Positions 9,449-18,145 of a stretch of DNA of 64,000 nucleotides are shown here, in pieces. A program made the position numbers and the translations under genes. The stretch's first letter is position 1, and every line of letters starts with the position of its first letter. Origin of the DNA: Desulfocarbo indianensis. Its GTDB lineage: Bacteria; Desulfobacterota; Desulfarculia; Desulfarculales; Desulfarculaceae. The DNA lies in contig LBMP01000005.1 of NCBI GenBank assembly GCA_001184205.1, forward strand, positions 401,461-465,460. The letters are read 5' to 3'. A model generated the notes under the pieces. The model saw nothing but the letters and a program-made list of their open reading frames with translations, did not search any database and was not told the DNA's origin.

Positions 9449-11654
9449 GGCTCACTCCCCCCGCCTTGGCGATGCTGACGGGTGTTAGCGCCCACTGCGG
9501 CAGTCCGCTGCCCGGATCGGCGGCGACCTCCACCGCCTCGAAGAAGTTGGCGCCCTTGTTCTTCAGATACATGCCGAAGGCGGTGTGCCCCAGGCCCACC
9601 GGCACGAAAACCATGCCCGGCGCGGCGCCGTGGTAGAGGTGCAGGCGGGCGTTGATCTTGCCGGCGGCGGAGGCGATCTCCACCATATCCCCTTCGCCCA
9701 GGTGCATGGCGTGGGCGGTCTGGGGGTTGATCTCCACCACCAATTGGTCCTTGTGGGCCAGGGTGATTTCGTCCAGGATTTTCACTTGGTAGGGGCTCAT
9801 GGGCGCGCCCCCCGCGCCGGTGCGCAGGGAGGGGATGCCCGCCATGAGCAGCGGACGCTCCTTGCTGGGCGCGACGCCCGCCGCGGGCGCGGCCGGCTTG
9901 CCCAGGGCCGAGGGCGCCAGCTCCAGACGGCCCGAAGGCGTCTTGAAGCTGAAGCCGTAGGCCGGCTTCTCCTGCATCCAGTAGCCCTTGGCCGCCAGGT
10001 CCTCCAGGCCGCCCAGGCCCTCGGCCCGCGCGGCCAGGGCCTCCTTGGCCTCGGCGAAGGGCAGGGCCTCGGCCGCCTTGCCGCCCAGCAGCTTGGCCAC
10101 GGCCAGCAGCCAATCCCCCGCGCTCTTGGTCTGGGGTAAGGCGCTCACCAGGGGCTGATGCACCCCGTAGAAGGACTGGGCCGCGCCGTAGGGCGTGGCG
10201 CAGTCGCCCCAGCACTCCAGGAAGGAGGCCTTGGGCAGCACCACGTCGGCCAGTTCGGCGGTCTCGTCCATGAACTCGCTTACGCAGGCCACGAAAGGCG
10301 TGTTGTCTATCAACTGGCGCATCACCTTGGCCTGGGGGCCGGCGAAGGCCGGGTTGCAGCCCACCACGATCAGGGCCTCCAGGGGGTAGGGCTGGCCCTT
10401 GAGGGCGGCCGCGGCCAGGTCATAGGCGCTGTAGGAGCCCATGATGCGCTTGCCGCCGCCGTCCAGGCGGGGCGCGCCCGGCAGGTCCAGAGGACCGCCC
10501 AGGGCCTTCCAGGCCACGCCCTGGCGCAGCACCAGGCCGCCCGGCTTGCCCAGGTTGCCCTTGACCGCGTTCAGCGCCAGGACCGCCATGAAGTCGAACA
10601 GCCGGCCGGGATCGCCGGAGTTGCCCGGCCCGCAGACCGCCACCGCCTTGGGGGCCTTCATGAAGCCCTCGGCCACGGCCTTGATCTTGTCGGCCGGAAC
10701 CCCGCTGGCCTGGCTGGCCTTTTCCAGGCTGTATTCGCCGGCCAGGAGGGCCTTGAACTGCTCGAAGCCGGCGGCGTTGGCCGCGGCCGAATCCACCTTG
10801 CCGGCCTGGATCATAAGATTGGCCATGGCATAGGCCAGCACGCCCTCGGTGCCGGGCTTACAGGCCAGCCACAGGTCGGCCTGGCTGGCGGTGACCGAGG
10901 AGCGGGGCTCCACCTGCACCAGGGTGGCCCGGTGCATGGGGTCCTTGCGCCAAGCGGCGAAGGCCTTGCGCACCGCCACCGGAGCGCCGAAGCCCTCCAG
11001 GAGCGGAGTGCCGAAGCTGACGGTGTAGGTGGCGTTGGCCAGATCGAAACCGATATCGCCTTGGCCGAACATCAGGCCGCCGGCCAGGGCCAGGGTCTGC
11101 TTGGCCGAAGGCATGAAAACCAGGTTGGGGGTGCCGTAGGCCGCGGCCAGGCGCATGAGCATCTCGCCGGTGACGCTGAAGGGATCGTCGGCGATGATGG
11201 CAACCTGGCTGGCCTTGCCGGCCTGGGCCAGCGCCTTAAGCTTGGCCGCCACTTTTTGCACGGCCTCCTCGGCGGCGACCCGGCCCCGCACGCCTTCCTT
11301 GCGCACCATGGGCGCGTCCACCCGCATGGCCTGGTAGTAGGACTGTTGGGGGGCGGCCGCGTCGGCGGCCAGCACGCCGCCCTGGCTCAGGGGATGCTCC
11401 GGGTCGCCCTCCACCCGGATAACCCTTTGGCCGGAGAGCCGGGCCTTGACCAGGCGCGCCTTGACTCCGGTTTGGGTGGCCGGGTTGATGGATTTGGCGA
11501 AGGCCACCGCCCCGGTCTCCGGGTCGGGCACCCAGGACCAGTTTTGGGTCCATATGGCCACGTCGTCCATCAATTTGGGGACCAGCGGGCTGGCATTCAG
11601 GCCCACCACCGCTCCCACGGCGAATTTTACAAAGGCTCTTCTATCCCAATTCAT
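9441..11654 (-). CDS. qrcB: Menaquinone reductase molybdopterin-oxidoreductase-like subunit QrcB
   Basis: 737-residue protein of the molybdopterin oxidoreductase (MopB) fold with a twin-arginine signal (MNWDRRAFVKFAVG), so it is exported folded. The usual N-terminal Cys ligands for a [4Fe-4S] cluster are absent: the stretch GDPEHPLSQGG is followed by Ala-rich sequence with no Cys. This matches the described QrcB, which lacks the molybdenum cofactor and serves as a structural or electron-relay subunit. The C-terminal molydopterin-binding-like domain (QVKILDEITLAHKDQ) is retained. It is the second gene of the operon, 26 bases after qrcA. Confidence 0.92.
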   Translation of the reverse strand: MNWDRRAFVKFAVGAVVGLNASPLVPKLMDDVAIWTQNWSWVPDPETGAVAFAKSINPATQTGVKARLVKARLSGQRVIRVEGDPEHPLSQGGVLAADAAAPQQSYYQAMRVDAPMVRKEGVRGRVAAEEAVQKVAAKLKALAQAGKASQVAIIADDPFSVTGEMLMRLAAAYGTPNLVFMPSAKQTLALAGGLMFGQGDIGFDLANATYTVSFGTPLLEGFGAPVAVRKAFAAWRKDPMHRATLVQVEPRSSVTASQADLWLACKPGTEGVLAYAMANLMIQAGKVDSAAANAAGFEQFKALLAGEYSLEKASQASGVPADKIKAVAEGFMKAPKAVAVCGPGNSGDPGRLFDFMAVLALNAVKGNLGKPGGLVLRQGVAWKALGGPLDLPGAPRLDGGGKRIMGSYSAYDLAAAALKGQPYPLEALIVVGCNPAFAGPQAKVMRQLIDNTPFVACVSEFMDETAELADVVLPKASFLECWGDCATPYGAAQSFYGVHQPLVSALPQTKSAGDWLLAVAKLLGGKAAEALPFAEAKEALAARAEGLGGLEDLAAKGYWMQEKPAYGFSFKTPSGRLELAPSALGKPAAPAAGVAPSKERPLLMAGIPSLRTGAGGAPMSPYQVKILDEITLAHKDQLVVEINPQTAHAMHLGEGDMVEIASAAGKINARLHLYHGAAPGMVFVPVGLGHTAFGMYLKNKGANFFEAVEVAADPGSGLPQWALTPVSIAKAGGVSHV

Positions 11655-11680
11655 CGAGAATCTCCTCGACCCAATGCCGC

Positions 11681-12295
11681 CTATTTGTGGCAGACGAAGC
11701 AGGCGTCGCGCACGCCGTTATCCCGGTGACACTTGGCGCAGTCATCCATCTTCATGCGCTTGGGCGGGCCATCCAGGGGGATGAGGCTCCAGCCCCAGAT
11801 GTCGCGGCTATAGCCAGTGAGCCGGTTGTATTCATAGGTGCGCAGCTTCTCGGTATCGCCATGATCGCCATGGCAAGAGGCGCACTCCAGGCCGGCGTTG
11901 GCCACGTGAGCCGCGTGGGAGAAGAATACGCAGGGCGGTTGCTTGGAATAGACCTGCCAGGGAATGGGCTTGTTCTTGGCCACATAGTCCTTGGAAAAGA
12001 CCTTTTCCTCAGGCGTTTCGCCCATGGGCTCCTCGCCGTGACACTCCTTGCATTTTTCCAGGCTGGGAATGCCGGTGTAGGAGCCGTCCTCCCTGAAGGC
12101 GTGACAGGACTGACAGCCCTCGCCCACTTGCTCCATGTGAAGTTTGTGAGAGAACTGGAAGGGCTGGGGCTTCTCGGCGTAGAGAATGGCCGGGGTAGCC
12201 CAGAAGCCCACGGCAGCGAAAAGCACAAACCCCAACACGAAGAGCCACCAGTCCGCGGGGGACCGATTATCCTGTTTCTTGCCGTGCGTTGCCAT
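11681..12295 (-). CDS. qrcA: Menaquinone reductase multihaem cytochrome c subunit QrcA
   Basis: 204-residue membrane-anchored periplasmic cytochrome c. A hydrophobic segment (about residues 15-36) follows MATHGKKQDNRSPADWW. Five CXXCH haem sites are visible: CQSCH, CKECH, CASCH, CAKCH and CFVCH. QrcA receives electrons from periplasmic type I cytochrome c3 in sulfate reducers. The start at 12295 is chosen because it has an AGAGGG ribosome-binding site and gives a proper anchor; longer in-frame starts up to 12388 look non-coding. The described Qrc cytochrome is a hexahaem protein, so one site appears missing or non-canonical here. First gene of the operon. Confidence 0.9.
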   Translation of the reverse strand: MATHGKKQDNRSPADWWLFVLGFVLFAAVGFWATPAILYAEKPQPFQFSHKLHMEQVGEGCQSCHAFREDGSYTGIPSLEKCKECHGEEPMGETPEEKVFSKDYVAKNKPIPWQVYSKQPPCVFFSHAAHVANAGLECASCHGDHGDTEKLRTYEYNRLTGYSRDIWGWSLIPLDGPPKRMKMDDCAKCHRDNGVRDACFVCHK

Positions 12296-12534
12296 AGACC
12301 CTCTGCCAGTGTTGCAGCCATCTCTGACGGCCCTAAAGCTTTTCAAAGCCTGCGGGCCCCCGCTCATGGGAAGCCTTTTGACAGCCACCCCGCGCGGGCT
12401 ACAACCTTGAATGGTTAAAGAATTCGGGAACCCTCACAGCCCGGGCCGCGCCATGCGGGCCCGGCCCGAAACTGCCGCACCATAGCACCCGTGCCGGGCA
12501 GTGTCAATAATCTTGTACCCTATCGCACATGGGA
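12296..12534. other. Intergenic region upstream of the qrc operon
   Basis: 239 bases between the Nudix stop and qrcA, with no convincing ORF. It must hold the qrc promoter and, on the same strand, the end of the nudix-containing transcript. A GC-rich inverted repeat (around 12440-12470) could act as a stop for the upstream transcript, but no T-run follows. I could not identify a convincing -35/-10 pair. Confidence 0.4.
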
Positions 12535-12969
12535 TCAATGGCCTGGATTCATCTCCCAGGCCCGGCGGACCACGGCCTCGGTATCGGGGGTGAGCCCGGC
12601 CTGGGCAAGCTCCTCAAAAGCCACCCAGCGCGCGGCGGCGGCGTCGCTGCCCGCCTGGGGCTCCACCAGGGAGGCCCGGCACAGGTAATCCAGGATAACA
12701 TAATGATATTCCAGGCGTCCTTCCGAATCGGCCAGCATGCGCTCCACCACCTCCACCAGGGGTCCCACCTGCACCGCCACCCCGGTTTCCTCCATTATTT
12801 CGCGCTGGAGCGCTTGGCTCAGGCTCTCGCCGGCCTCCACCGCGCCGCCGGGCACCGACCAGATGCCCTGGGCCGGCGGGCGGCCCCGCTTCACCAGGAG
12901 CACGCGGTCGCCGGCCAGCACCACCCCGGCCACGCTGAGCACCGGCCGGTCGGGATAACGCCGCCCCAT
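12535..12969 (-). CDS. Nudix hydrolase (ADP-ribose pyrophosphatase-like)
   Basis: 144-residue Nudix protein. The Nudix box is complete (GGAVEAGESLSQALQREI followed by MEETGV), with the Gly, the REUXEE core and the metal-binding glutamates. The family hydrolyses nucleoside diphosphates linked to another moiety; the short size and N-terminus RPVLSVAGVVL resemble ADP-ribose or NADH pyrophosphatase-like members, but substrate is undetermined. It starts 3 bases after the end of the sugar-nucleotide decarboxylase gene, so it is cotranscribed as the last gene of that operon. Confidence 0.88.
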   Translation of the reverse strand: MGRRYPDRPVLSVAGVVLAGDRVLLVKRGRPPAQGIWSVPGGAVEAGESLSQALQREIMEETGVAVQVGPLVEVVERMLADSEGRLEYHYVILDYLCRASLVEPQAGSDAAAARWVAFEELAQAGLTPDTEAVVRRAWEMNPGH

Positions 12970-12972
12970 TGT

Positions 12973-13920
12973 TCAGGATTCCCGCCGCCCGCTCAGGCGC
13001 TGGCTGAAATCGGCGATGGTGGCCCGCAAGCCCTCCTCCAGGGCCACCTTGGGCTCCCAGCCCAGCTTGTCCTGGGCCAGGCCGATATCCGGCTGGCGCT
13101 GGCGGGGGTCGTCGGCGGGCAGGCTCTTGTAAACGATGCGGCTCTTGGCGCCGGTCAGCTCGATGACCTTGCGGGCCAGTTCTAAAATCGTAAATTCGCC
13201 GGGGTTGCCCAGGTTGATGGGCCCGGTGAGGCGCTCCTGCTCCATCATGGCCAGGAGCCCCGCCACCATGTCGCTGACATAACAAAATGACCTGGTCTGC
13301 GAACCGTCGCCATAGACCGTGATGTCCTGGTTCCTTAAAGCCTGGATCACGAAATTGGACACCACCCGGCCGTCTTCAAAGGCCATGCGGGGGCCGTAGG
13401 TGTTGAAGATGCGCACGATGCGCACGTCCACCCGGTTGTTGCGGTGGTAATCCATCATGAGGGTCTCGGCCAGGCGCTTGCCCTCGTCATAGCAGGAGCG
13501 GGGGCCGATGGGGTTCACGTGGCCCCAATAGGTTTCGGGCTGGGGGTGCACCTGGGGATCGCCGTAGACCTCGCTGGTGGAGGCTTGCAGGATGCGCGCC
13601 TTGACCCGCTTGGCCAGGCCCAGCATGTTCAGGGTGCCCAGCACGTTGGTCTTGACGGTTTTCACCGGGTTGAGCTGGTAGTGCACCGGGCTGGCCGGAC
13701 AGGCCAGATTGAATATCTGATCCACTTCCAGGAGGATGGGCTCCACTATGTCGTGGCGGATCAGCTCGAAGCGGGGCTCGCCCAGAAGATGGCGTATGTT
13801 GGCCTTGCTGCCCGTGAAGAAATTATCCAGGCACATCACCTCGTGACCCTGGGCCAAGAGGGCCTCCACCAGGTGAGAGCCTATGAAACCGCCGCCGCCG
13901 GTGACCAGAATTCTTTTCAT
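12973..13920 (-). CDS. UDP-glucuronate decarboxylase-like SDR (UXS family)
   Basis: 315-residue extended short-chain dehydrogenase/reductase. The N-terminal NAD-binding motif is [11 protein letters not shown], and the Tyr-Lys catalytic pair is in SCYDEGKR. The signatures NTYGPRM and FCYVSDMV closely match UDP-xylose synthase, which converts UDP-glucuronate to UDP-xylose. The ATG at 13920 overlaps the rmlD stop in an ATGA arrangement, so I prefer it over the in-frame ATG at 13935. Together with rmlB and rmlD it supplies sugar nucleotides for surface polysaccharide. Confidence 0.9.
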   Translation of the reverse strand: MKRILVTGGGGFIGSHLVEALLAQGHEVMCLDNFFTGSKANIRHLLGEPRFELIRHDIVEPILLEVDQIFNLACPASPVHYQLNPVKTVKTNVLGTLNMLGLAKRVKARILQASTSEVYGDPQVHPQPETYWGHVNPIGPRSCYDEGKRLAETLMMDYHRNNRVDVRIVRIFNTYGPRMAFEDGRVVSNFVIQALRNQDITVYGDGSQTRSFCYVSDMVAGLLAMMEQERLTGPINLGNPGEFTILELARKVIELTGAKSRIVYKSLPADDPRQRQPDIGLAQDKLGWEPKVALEEGLRATIADFSQRLSGRRES

Positions 13921-14921
13921 CTCGCTTGTTCCCATCCGGGGTTATCCCCCGTTGTTTCAGTCAAATGCCGCCGCAAGCCGTCCAGCCAGCTGGGCAGGGG
14001 CCCGCCCCGCAGCCGGGCCAGGCGCCTGCCGTCCAGCACGGAATAGGCGGGCCGTTGCGCGGGCAGGTTGAAATCCCGGCTCAAGGCCGGCTGCGCCAAC
14101 TCCGGGTCCAGGCCGCAGAGGGCCAGGGTCCGGCGGGCCAGCTCATAGCGCGAGGCCTGGCCCAGATTCACCGCGTGGATCACCCCCGGCACCCCTTTTT
14201 TGCCCAGCTCCACCAGCACCGGGGCCAGATCGCGGGTGTAGGTGGGGCTGCCCACCTGATCGGTCACCACCTTGAGCGGCCCGCCCCGGCGGGCCAGGGC
14301 CAGCACCTTGTCCACGAAGGACGCCCTCCCCGGCCCGAAAAGCCAGGCGCTGCGCGCCACGCAGGCTCCGGGATGGGCCGCCAGGACCAGACGCTCGCCC
14401 GCAAGCTTGGCCCGGCCATAGGCGTTGACCGGGCCGGGCGGGTCGTCCTCCCGGTAGGGCCGCCGGGCCAGCCCGTCGAAAACATAATCCGTGGAAACGT
14501 GCACCAAACCGGCCCCGGCCTGACGGCAGGCCTTGGCCACGGCCTCGGCCCCCTTGGCGTTCACCGCCATGGCCAGCTCGGGCTCGCTTTCGGCCTTGTC
14601 CACCGCGGTGTAGCCCGCGCAGTTTATAACCAGGGCCGGCTTCAAGCGCAAGATGCCGAGGCGCATCAGTTCGATGCCCCGGTGCACCTGGGCCGCGTCC
14701 CGGGGATAGCGGGGCAGGTTGGCCACCATCCAGCTTAAGCTGTCGCCGGCCTCGCCCGGCTCCACCCGCGCCCCGGCGGGAGGCCCGGCGCTCTCCCTGC
14801 CCAGGTCAAAGGCCCGGCGCTCATCATCCACCACCATGCAGCCGGGGCCGCAGGCCTCCACCACGGCCCTGCCCAGGAGCCCGGTGTGCCCCAGCACCAA
14901 GATGGCTTCAGCGCCCGTCAT
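13917..14921 (-). CDS. rmlD: dTDP-4-dehydrorhamnose reductase
   Basis: 334-residue RmlD-family SDR that makes dTDP-L-rhamnose in the last step of the pathway. The N-terminus ([14 protein letters not shown]) is the glycine-rich NAD(P)H site. The catalytic Tyr region is [11 protein letters not shown] with [19 protein letters not shown]. The start is the ATG at 14921 ([11 protein letters not shown]); an upstream in-frame extension to 15071 lies inside rmlB and is not coding. It overlaps rmlB by 14 bases. rmlA and rmlC are not in the window, so the pathway must be completed elsewhere. Confidence 0.9.
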   Translation of the reverse strand: MTGAEAILVLGHTGLLGRAVVEACGPGCMVVDDERRAFDLGRESAGPPAGARVEPGEAGDSLSWMVANLPRYPRDAAQVHRGIELMRLGILRLKPALVINCAGYTAVDKAESEPELAMAVNAKGAEAVAKACRQAGAGLVHVSTDYVFDGLARRPYREDDPPGPVNAYGRAKLAGERLVLAAHPGACVARSAWLFGPGRASFVDKVLALARRGGPLKVVTDQVGSPTYTRDLAPVLVELGKKGVPGVIHAVNLGQASRYELARRTLALCGLDPELAQPALSRDFNLPAQRPAYSVLDGRRLARLRGGPLPSWLDGLRRHLTETTGDNPGWEQAR

Positions 14922-15966
14922 ACATCCTGCGGTAGTAATCCTGGTAAGCCCCGGAGGTGACGTTCTGGCACCAGCCGGGGTGGTCCAGATACCAATCCAC
15001 GGTCTGGGCCAGGCCTTCCTCGAAATCCCGCGACGGCGTGAAGCCCAGACTCCGCAACTTGCCGGAATCAATGGCGTAGCGCCGGTCGTGCCCCGGCCGG
15101 TCGCTAACGTGGCGGATCAATTTGGCCAGTTCGTCCTCCTCCCGGCCCAGGCGGGCCGCCACCAGCCTGATTATGGCCCGCACCACCTCCAGGTTGGGGC
15201 GCTCGGCCCCGGCGCCCACGTTGTAGACCTGGCCCGGCTCGCCCTGACGCAGGACCAGGTCCGTGGCCCGGCAATGGTCGGCCACGTGGATCCAATCGCG
15301 CACGTACAGGCCGTCGCCGTACACCGGCAGTTCCTTGCCCGCGGCCGCGTTCAGAATCATGAGGGGAATCAGCTTTTCCGGGAACTGATAGGGCCCGTAA
15401 TTGTTGCAGCAGCGGGTGACCAGCACCGGCAGGCCGAAGGTGTGCCAATAGGAGCGGGCCAGATGATCCGCCGCCGCCTTGGAGGCGCTGTAGGGGCTGC
15501 GGGGGTCCAGGGGCCAATCCTCGGCAAAGGCCCGGGGATCGTCCAGGCTTAAGGCCCCGTAGACCTCGTCGGTGGAAACATATAAGAAGCGCCGGCTGCG
15601 GTCCTCGCCCCAGACGCGCCGGGCCGCGTCCAGGAGCACCTGGGTGCCCAGGGCGTTGGTGCGCACAAAGGCCGAGGCGTCTTCTATGGAGCGGTCCACG
15701 TGGCTTTCGGCCGCGAAATGGACCACCGCCTGGGCCCAATCCAGCAAAGGCAGCACCGTGGCCGGGTCGCAGATGTCGCCTTTCACGAACCTATAGCGGT
15801 CCGCGTGATCGGCCGCCGCCTCGGCCAGGTTTTCCAGGTTGCCCGCGTAGGTCAGGAGATCCAGGTTGGTTATCTCGTCCTCGGGGTGGTCGCGGAGCAT
15901 GGCCCGCACGAAATTGGAGCCGATGAATCCGCAGCCGCCGGTTACCAGTATGCGCAAGGCGTGCAC
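14908..15966 (-). CDS. rmlB: dTDP-glucose 4,6-dehydratase
   Basis: 352-residue RmlB, converting dTDP-glucose to dTDP-4-keto-6-deoxyglucose. It has the NAD site ILVTGGCGFIGSNFV, the AESHVDRSI motif, the YVSTDEVYG segment with the active-site Thr-Asp-Glu, and the YSASKAAADH Tyr/Lys pair. NNYGPYQFPEKLIPL is diagnostic. It is the first gene of a four-gene minus-strand operon (rmlB-rmlD-UXS-nudix) driven by the promoter at 16006-16034. Confidence 0.95.
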   Translation of the reverse strand: MHALRILVTGGCGFIGSNFVRAMLRDHPEDEITNLDLLTYAGNLENLAEAAADHADRYRFVKGDICDPATVLPLLDWAQAVVHFAAESHVDRSIEDASAFVRTNALGTQVLLDAARRVWGEDRSRRFLYVSTDEVYGALSLDDPRAFAEDWPLDPRSPYSASKAAADHLARSYWHTFGLPVLVTRCCNNYGPYQFPEKLIPLMILNAAAGKELPVYGDGLYVRDWIHVADHCRATDLVLRQGEPGQVYNVGAGAERPNLEVVRAIIRLVAARLGREEDELAKLIRHVSDRPGHDRRYAIDSGKLRSLGFTPSRDFEEGLAQTVDWYLDHPGWCQNVTSGAYQDYYRRMYDGR

Positions 15967-16005
15967 CTCTCCTTTCCCGCCGGACGCCGGCGGGCGTTAG
16001 GCCAG

Positions 16006-16034
16006 ATTATTGCTTTCACGGGTGGCCAAGTCAA
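16006..16034 (-). promoter_or_regulatory. Probable sigma-70 promoter of the rmlB operon
   Basis: On the minus strand TTGACT (16034-16029), a 17-base spacer and AATAAT (16011-16006). It lies 40 bases upstream of the rmlB ATG. Confidence 0.6.
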
Positions 16035-16047
16035 GCGGGCCGGCCGC

Positions 16048-16076
16048 TTGCCAGCCCGGCCGCCCCGTGCTAGAAG
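16048..16076 (+). promoter_or_regulatory. Possible promoter for the B-box/cupin operon
   Basis: TTGCCA (16048-16053), a 17-base spacer and TAGAAG (16071-16076), 38 bases before the ATG at 16114. The match is only moderate. Confidence 0.4.
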
Positions 16077-16113
16077 CTGACCTAATAACACATCCCGGAG
16101 AGAGTTCAAGCCG

Positions 16114-16326
16114 ATGAGCCAGACCGACAACTGCATCCGTCATCCGGAACGGGCAAGCGTGGCCCGTTGCCAGAAGCACGGGGGCGGCCTTTGCCAGGAA
16201 TGCCTGGATAACGACCCGCGCTGCTTTGACCCGGATCTTTTTTGCAAATTCCGCCCCCAGTGCGTTATTTCTTTTCGCGACAAGGAAGAGCGCCGCCAGG
16301 CGCGCAGCCAAGGAGAGGCCCTATGA
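16114..16326 (+). CDS. Small B-box-like zinc-finger protein
   Basis: 70-residue protein. It has a compact Cys/His array: CIRHPE near residue 7, CQKHGGGLCQECL, then DPRCF, LFCKF and QC. The first part resembles a B-box/treble-clef zinc finger (C-x2-H ... C-x2-H ... C-x2-C). Bacterial B-box domains are usually protein-protein modules fused to larger proteins; here it stands alone. It has an ATGA overlap with the first cupin gene and is the first gene of a short operon. Function unknown. Confidence 0.75.
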   Translation: MSQTDNCIRHPERASVARCQKHGGGLCQECLDNDPRCFDPDLFCKFRPQCVISFRDKEERRQARSQGEAL

Positions 16327-16664
16327 GCCGGAACCCTCCCTACGCCGATTTCATCAAGGCGCTGCCCCAGGCCGACATCCCCATGAAGGGCCCCCTGGCC
16401 TATCTGCTCAGCGGGGGCCCCTGCCAGGTGGTTTTCTACGACCTGCCCGCCGGCGCCAAGGTGCCGCCCCACAGCCACGGCGCCCAGTGGGGCATCATAG
16501 TGGACGGCGAGATCGAACTCACCATCGGCGGCGAAACCAGGACCTACCGCCAGGGTGACGCCTATTTCATCGGCGCGGGCGTGGCGCACAGCGCCGAACT
16601 CAAGGCCGCCTGCCGCGCCATCGACGTTTTCGCCGAACCGGAGCGCTACCGGCCGCGGGATTGA
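16323..16664 (+). CDS. Cupin-domain protein (copy 1)
   Basis: 113-residue single-domain cupin. Motif 1 is PPHSHGAQWGIIVDGEIE, with two His and the Glu, and motif 2 is GDAYFIGAGVAHS. The start at 16323 (MSRNPPY) overlaps the previous stop; the ORF is open further upstream but in another gene. It is a close paralogue of the next gene: both begin MSxNPPYxxFIKALPQADxPM. The small size and metal-ligand motifs suggest a sugar-, auxin-like- or metabolite-binding sensor or isomerase; the ligand is unknown. Confidence 0.85.
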   Translation: MSRNPPYADFIKALPQADIPMKGPLAYLLSGGPCQVVFYDLPAGAKVPPHSHGAQWGIIVDGEIELTIGGETRTYRQGDAYFIGAGVAHSAELKAACRAIDVFAEPERYRPRD

Positions 16665-16686
16665 TAAGCTGACAGGAGGTTAAGCC

Positions 16687-17028
16687 ATGAGCCCCAATCC
16701 GCCCTATCCGGAATTCATCAAGGCCCTGCCCCAGGCCGATCTGCCCATGGCCGGGGTGAACGGCTATATCCTGGGCGCGCCCCAGGCCCAGGCCGTTTTC
16801 TTCGAGATTCCCGCCGGCAGCGTGGTGCCCGAGCACGCCCACGGCGATCAATGGGGCGTGGTGCTGGCCGGGGAGATGGAGTTCACGGTGGCTGGCCAGA
16901 CCCGGCATTGCCAGACCGGCGATTCCTATTTCGTGCCCGCCGGGGCCATGCACGGGGCCAAGACCCTGAGCGATTGCAGGATACTGGAGGTCTTCGCCGA
17001 CGCCGACCGCTGGAAGCCGCGTGCCTGA
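16687..17028 (+). CDS. Cupin-domain protein (copy 2)
   Basis: 113-residue cupin, the same length as its neighbour and similar throughout. Motif 1 is PEHAHGDQWGVVLAGEME and motif 2 GDSYFVPAGAMHG, so both metal sites are preserved. A good ribosome-binding site (AGGAGG) precedes the ATG at 16687. The two genes look like a tandem duplication followed by divergence, possibly giving two ligand specificities or a heterodimer. Its end overlaps the GTG of the methyltransferase gene. Confidence 0.85.
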   Translation: MSPNPPYPEFIKALPQADLPMAGVNGYILGAPQAQAVFFEIPAGSVVPEHAHGDQWGVVLAGEMEFTVAGQTRHCQTGDSYFVPAGAMHGAKTLSDCRILEVFADADRWKPRA

Positions 17029-17614
17029 GCCTGCCTTGCGGGGGGACGATGAGGCGCTGGCCATGGCCTGCCCGGCCCCTGCGGCCGCGCTCATGGCGGC
17101 GGCCTTGCCGCCGGGCCCGGCGCTGGAGCTTTGCTGCGGCGCGGGCGGCATCACCAGGGAATTGGCCCGAACGGGCCGCCGGGTGCTGGCCGTGGACCAA
17201 AACCAGGCGCGCCTCAGGGCCAACCGGGAAAACCTGGCGGCCGTGGGGCTGGAGGGCCGCGTGGCCCAGCTTTGCTGCGATCTGCGGCGGGCGGCCCTGC
17301 GCCGGCGGCCGGGCGCAAAGCCCTTTGCCGCCGCCGTGTTGGACCCGGATTGGTCGCCGCCGGGCCGGCCGCCCCGGGAATGGGCCAACGCTTTGTCCGG
17401 CCTGGAGCCGCCGCTGGGGGACTTGCTCGAGCTGGCCTTAAGCCTGGCGCCCCTGGCCATGCTGCGCCTGCCCCGCGCCCTGGCCCGGCAAGCGGCCGAG
17501 GAACTGGCGCCGGGCCTGACCGTCCAGGAGCTGGCCCCCGGCGGCCGGCGCTGGCAGTGGCTGTGGCTCGCGCGCGGGGCGGGCAGGGGCCAACTGACGG
17601 CAACATCTTGCTAA
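17021..17614 (+). CDS. Class I SAM-dependent methyltransferase-like protein
   Basis: 197-residue Rossmann methyltransferase-like protein. Motif I is LELCCGAGGIT and the post-I acidic residue is in VLAVDQNQARL. In the motif IV position is VLDPDWSPPG, recalling the DPPWG of RNA-cap guanine-N2 methyltransferase (TGS1-like) bacterial homologues. It starts at a GTG (17021) overlapping the cupin stop; an ATG at 17063 would remove 14 residues. The substrate is unknown. Confidence 0.75.
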   Translation: MPEPALRGDDEALAMACPAPAAALMAAALPPGPALELCCGAGGITRELARTGRRVLAVDQNQARLRANRENLAAVGLEGRVAQLCCDLRRAALRRRPGAKPFAAAVLDPDWSPPGRPPREWANALSGLEPPLGDLLELALSLAPLAMLRLPRALARQAAEELAPGLTVQELAPGGRRWQWLWLARGAGRGQLTATSC

Positions 17615-17676
17615 CACAACATTGGTGGGGAGCCGACGGGCCGAGGGGGCCGGGGCAAGCCAAAGGAGTCTGAGCG

Positions 17677-18138
17677 ATGTTCATATATTTGATGCGGCAC
17701 GGGCCTTATTCCCCGGCGGCCAGCGACCCCGAGGAGGGCTTGAGCCTGCGGGGGGAGGAGGTGGTGCGCGGCATGGCTCGGGAGCTGAAATCCCTGGGGG
17801 TTTTTCCCGACGCCGTGTTCGCCAGCCCCAAGAAAAGGGCCAGGCAGACCGCGGCCCTGGTGGCCCAGGCGCTGGCCTATCCACCGGACGGCGTCCAAGA
17901 AGGGCATTGGCTCAAGCCCATGGCCCCGCCCGACGAGACCTTGGCCCGCCTGCGCGGCCTGGATGGCGATAATATATTGCTGGTGGGGCACTTGCCCAAT
18001 TTGCGCCTGGTGGCTTCCCTGCTGCTCAGCGGCGGGGAGTATCTGGATCTGGCGCTGGAACCCGGCTCAACCTGCTGTCTGGAAGCGCCCCGCCTTTCCG
18101 CGCCGGCCCGGCTGCATTGGCTCCTGCGGCCCCGCTAG
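17677..18138 (+). CDS. SixA-like phosphohistidine phosphatase
   Basis: 153-residue histidine phosphatase (phosphoglycerate-mutase branch). The catalytic RHG signature is at the N-terminus (IYLMRHGPYSPA), the second Arg region is SPKKRARQTA, and the second catalytic His is in LLVGHLPNLRLV. In E. coli SixA removes phosphate from His-containing phosphotransfer proteins; the short size matches. It may instead act on a small metabolite. It starts 62 bases after the methyltransferase gene and is convergent with the beta-helix gene. Confidence 0.85.
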   Translation: MFIYLMRHGPYSPAASDPEEGLSLRGEEVVRGMARELKSLGVFPDAVFASPKKRARQTAALVAQALAYPPDGVQEGHWLKPMAPPDETLARLRGLDGDNILLVGHLPNLRLVASLLLSGGEYLDLALEPGSTCCLEAPRLSAPARLHWLLRPR

Positions 18139-18145
18139 CCAGCGC

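Noticed and set aside
10158..11729. Long antisense frame over qrcB (523 codons)
   Set aside because: Product of high-GC third-position bias; Gly/His/Gln-rich without any domain, opposite a well-defined gene.
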